The notes under the pieces were generated by a model. It was given only the letters and a program-made list of their open reading frames with translations, ran no database searches and was not told the origin of the DNA. A stretch of 64,000 bases of DNA from Limanda limanda. Lineage: Eukaryota > Chordata > Actinopteri > Pleuronectiformes > Pleuronectidae. The stretch spans positions 18,743,699 to 18,807,698 of the forward strand of contig NC_083654.1 of NCBI RefSeq assembly GCF_963576545.1. The letters are read 5' to 3'. This document shows, piece after piece, positions 61,890 through 64,000 of this stretch (the first letter of the stretch is position 1; the number at the start of each line of letters is the position of its first letter). The translations under genes and the position numbers were made by a program.

Positions 61890-62375
61890 GAGACGCACAT
61901 TTTGTGTATCTTTGTGGTTGTTTTGTGTATCTTTGGGATTGATTAGTATATTTTTAGAGCATCAAGACTGTTTAGTGGTTGATTTGTGTTTTTTTGAGAT
62001 GTTATTGTGGATCACTGTGGTCGTTTTGTGTGTCCTTGTGTCTCTTTGGGATTGATTTGTGTATTTTGAGGGCATCAAGACTGTTTAGTGGGTGATTTGT
62101 GTCTTTTTGAGATGTTATTGTGGATTACTGTGGTCGTTTTGTGTGTCCTTGTGTCTCTTTGGGATTGTTTTGATTATGTGGTGGTTGTGTATTTCTCTGA
62201 GGTTGATTTTCATCTATTTGTGTCTCTTTTGAATCGTCTTTGTATCTTTGTGGTTCTTTTGTGTCTCTTCCAGATTAAATTGTCTATCTTTGTGGTCACT
62301 GGGGTTATTTTCCATTTATTTCACATAATTGTTGCATCTTTGTGATGGTTTTTGTATCTTTGTGGTGGTCTCTGG
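61890..62375. repeat. Minisatellite with 113-bp higher-order unit
   Basis: TTTGTGTCTCTTTG-type units (reverse complement of the arrays at 1 and 24.56 kb) run throughout. Within them an exact 113-bp period is visible: GGGATTG begins units at 61935, 62048 and 62161, and the first two units share GCATCAAGACTGTTTAGTGG, GAGATGTTATTGTGGAT and GTCGTTTTGTGTGTCC. Overlapping hydrophobic frames are artefacts. Confidence 0.85.
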
Positions 62376-64000
62376 TCCCCATCCAACATGTATATAATAC
62401 CACACACATGCAGGATGGAATTCTACATATGGAAGAACAGCTGATAGACTCCTGTTGTCCCGTCACTTCCTCCCAGGCCTCAGCCTCGGCTCGGACGCCG
62501 GCGTTTTGATTGAACACACCGGGTCGCTCGCGATAACAAGCCACCGCTGAGACGTCACTTCTGATTTGGTTCTTGCTCTGCCGTCCTGTGACTGTCGCTC
62601 AGTGAGAAGAGGACAGGGGCACTTTCATCCCGTCATTACTCTCAGTCTGCCGGCCGGGACGCTGACCTCTCTGCCCGCGTCGGCCTGGAAGTAAAGGCCG
62701 ATTATCGCAGTCGCACTGAGCAGGAATGTGATGTTCTCTCAGGTGTGAGCTGAGCCTGCAGGTTCCCGGTGAAGGACTTTGAGGCAGGTGCAGCATTTAG
62801 AATAAAAGTTCATACTGGACATGTGCTGACGGCAGCCTCTTTAAAAGACTGACGGGTCAGATGTAGTCAGAGGAGAAAAGAGAAGAGTGAAAACAAAGAT
62901 CTGTCGAGGCTAATTCACATAATACTTTGTTTACTGCATCAAAACCCATTTAGGTTAAAGGGAGGCTGCACCAATTTTACACCTCAAGCTGTTTATTCAT
63001 CAAAACACACTAGAAAGTTTTGTCTCAATTATGTCGAGATGCAAGTGGTGAAAAACATGGTGATGAAGCGCTGTATGGTGCAAGAGCAGTTGGGGAAATG
63101 GGCAAATTCCAAAAACTAAAAAAATGCATGTACTTCAAATAACATATTGAGTTAGTTATGTTTCTGTAATTAGACATTTTTTCCAAATTTCCGTCAGGAT
63201 CTATTGTGACAGAACTATTTCACCTCAGGCTCCGTCAGCAGCTGCTCTGGAGCTTTCGACCACATCACACGATTTCCTCATCAGATGAAGTGAAAGTTCA
63301 AAGTTCTATTTATCCATGAACTTCATGGAAGGGAAATTATCCTTTAATTTAATCAATTAAGCTTTTATTTCCTGCATTGAGTCATAAAAAGCAGACACAT
63401 TAATTCCAGGCACATCAGATTATGCTGCTCTGGGTTGCTCTTGTAAAACCGAATCAACTAATGAAATGATTTGGCTCAGTGAACACTTAGTGAGTCAAAA
63501 TGTTAAAAGTGGATAATTTGAACTTGTTCCCACATCTTCGGACCTGCTCACTTTTTAATGTTTACATGACCCCAATATACAGAGCAATAACTTCAGCTAA
63601 AGACGGATTTAAACTGAGGTTTTGAACAGTTTTTTGGATTTTGATATTTACACATCAGATCCTCTCATGCAGGAAACCAACACACGAAAAATAACTGCTC
63701 TTCAGTTGTATGTCTGTAACCACCAGCACCAGAATCATATGAGGTCACCGTGACCACCAAATTCTAATCAGCTCCTCCCCTAGGTATTGTGTTCACAAGG
63801 CTAGCGACCTTGACTTTTGAGCTTTAATAACCAAAATCTCATCAGTTCATCCTCGAGTTTAAATAAAAGTTTGTGTCAAATTTGGAGAAATTCCCTCAAG
63901 GTGTTTGTGAGATATTGTGTTCAGAGTGGGACGCCGAGGCATTAAAATGAAAGAACTCACCGAGAGGATCAAAAATTATGGAGACAGTGTCTGGACGCAT
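62376..64000. other. Intergenic to window end, no recognised gene
   Basis: The 62,440-62,720 part is GC-richer with several CpGs but shows no exon. From 62,900 on the sequence is AT-rich and featureless to me. No RNA gene or clear element end seen. Confidence 0.4.

Noticed and set aside
62088..62345. Valine- and leucine-rich plus frame resembling a membrane protein
   Set aside because: It is the translation of a TTTGTGTCTTTG minisatellite.

Overview
The window looks like vertebrate nuclear DNA, most probably from a percomorph teleost. It has one intron-split gene with canonical GT/AG junctions, very long TAGA and CA microsatellites, retroelement 3' tails of types common in fish genomes, and two hAT-type DNA transposon remnants. 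There are no operons, phage genes or bacterial signals. Nearly all open frames in the window are chance frames or products of simple repeats.

The only well-supported host gene is tmem170b, on the + strand. Its three coding exons are 44357-44447, 50379-50549 and 52079-52209. The spliced product is 130 residues, close to the length I recall for vertebrate TMEM170B, and both splice junctions restore the frame exactly. A GC-rich promoter and 5'UTR lie just upstream, with two short upstream ORFs and one alternative in-frame ATG. The 3'UTR ends either at a proximal AATAAA (52609) or, more likely for a long transcript, at a distal one (55009).

The first 44 kb and the last 9 kb appear to be intergenic. 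They hold several 3' ends of LINE-like retroelements (about 1.65, 4.6, 7.55, 12.8, 15.6, 21.4 and 59.6 kb) and two TAGA arrays of 348 and 433 bp. One hAT element (7704-8473) still carries a minus-strand fragment encoding a BED zinc finger and sits inside an older LINE tail. A second, non-coding hAT element (27315-27920) has a perfect 8-bp target duplication. Other repeats are a TTAA-flanked MITE (34799-35128), a palindromic MITE with a truncated, flank-sharing second copy (41.4 and 43.4 kb), a tandem duplication at 31.9-32.8 kb, interstitial telomere-like repeats at 60.7 kb, and three arrays of one minisatellite family (1, 24.6 and 62 kb).

I found no previously undescribed system. The most interesting sequence-level observation is a 201-bp segment at 58195-58395. 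It is a diverged copy of a segment about 1 kb upstream and is bounded by perfect 17-bp direct repeats, which suggests a retrotransposition-like insertion of an unrecognised short element. Also notable are the cluster of diverged repeat copies in both orientations inside the tmem170b introns and the nested hAT insertion.
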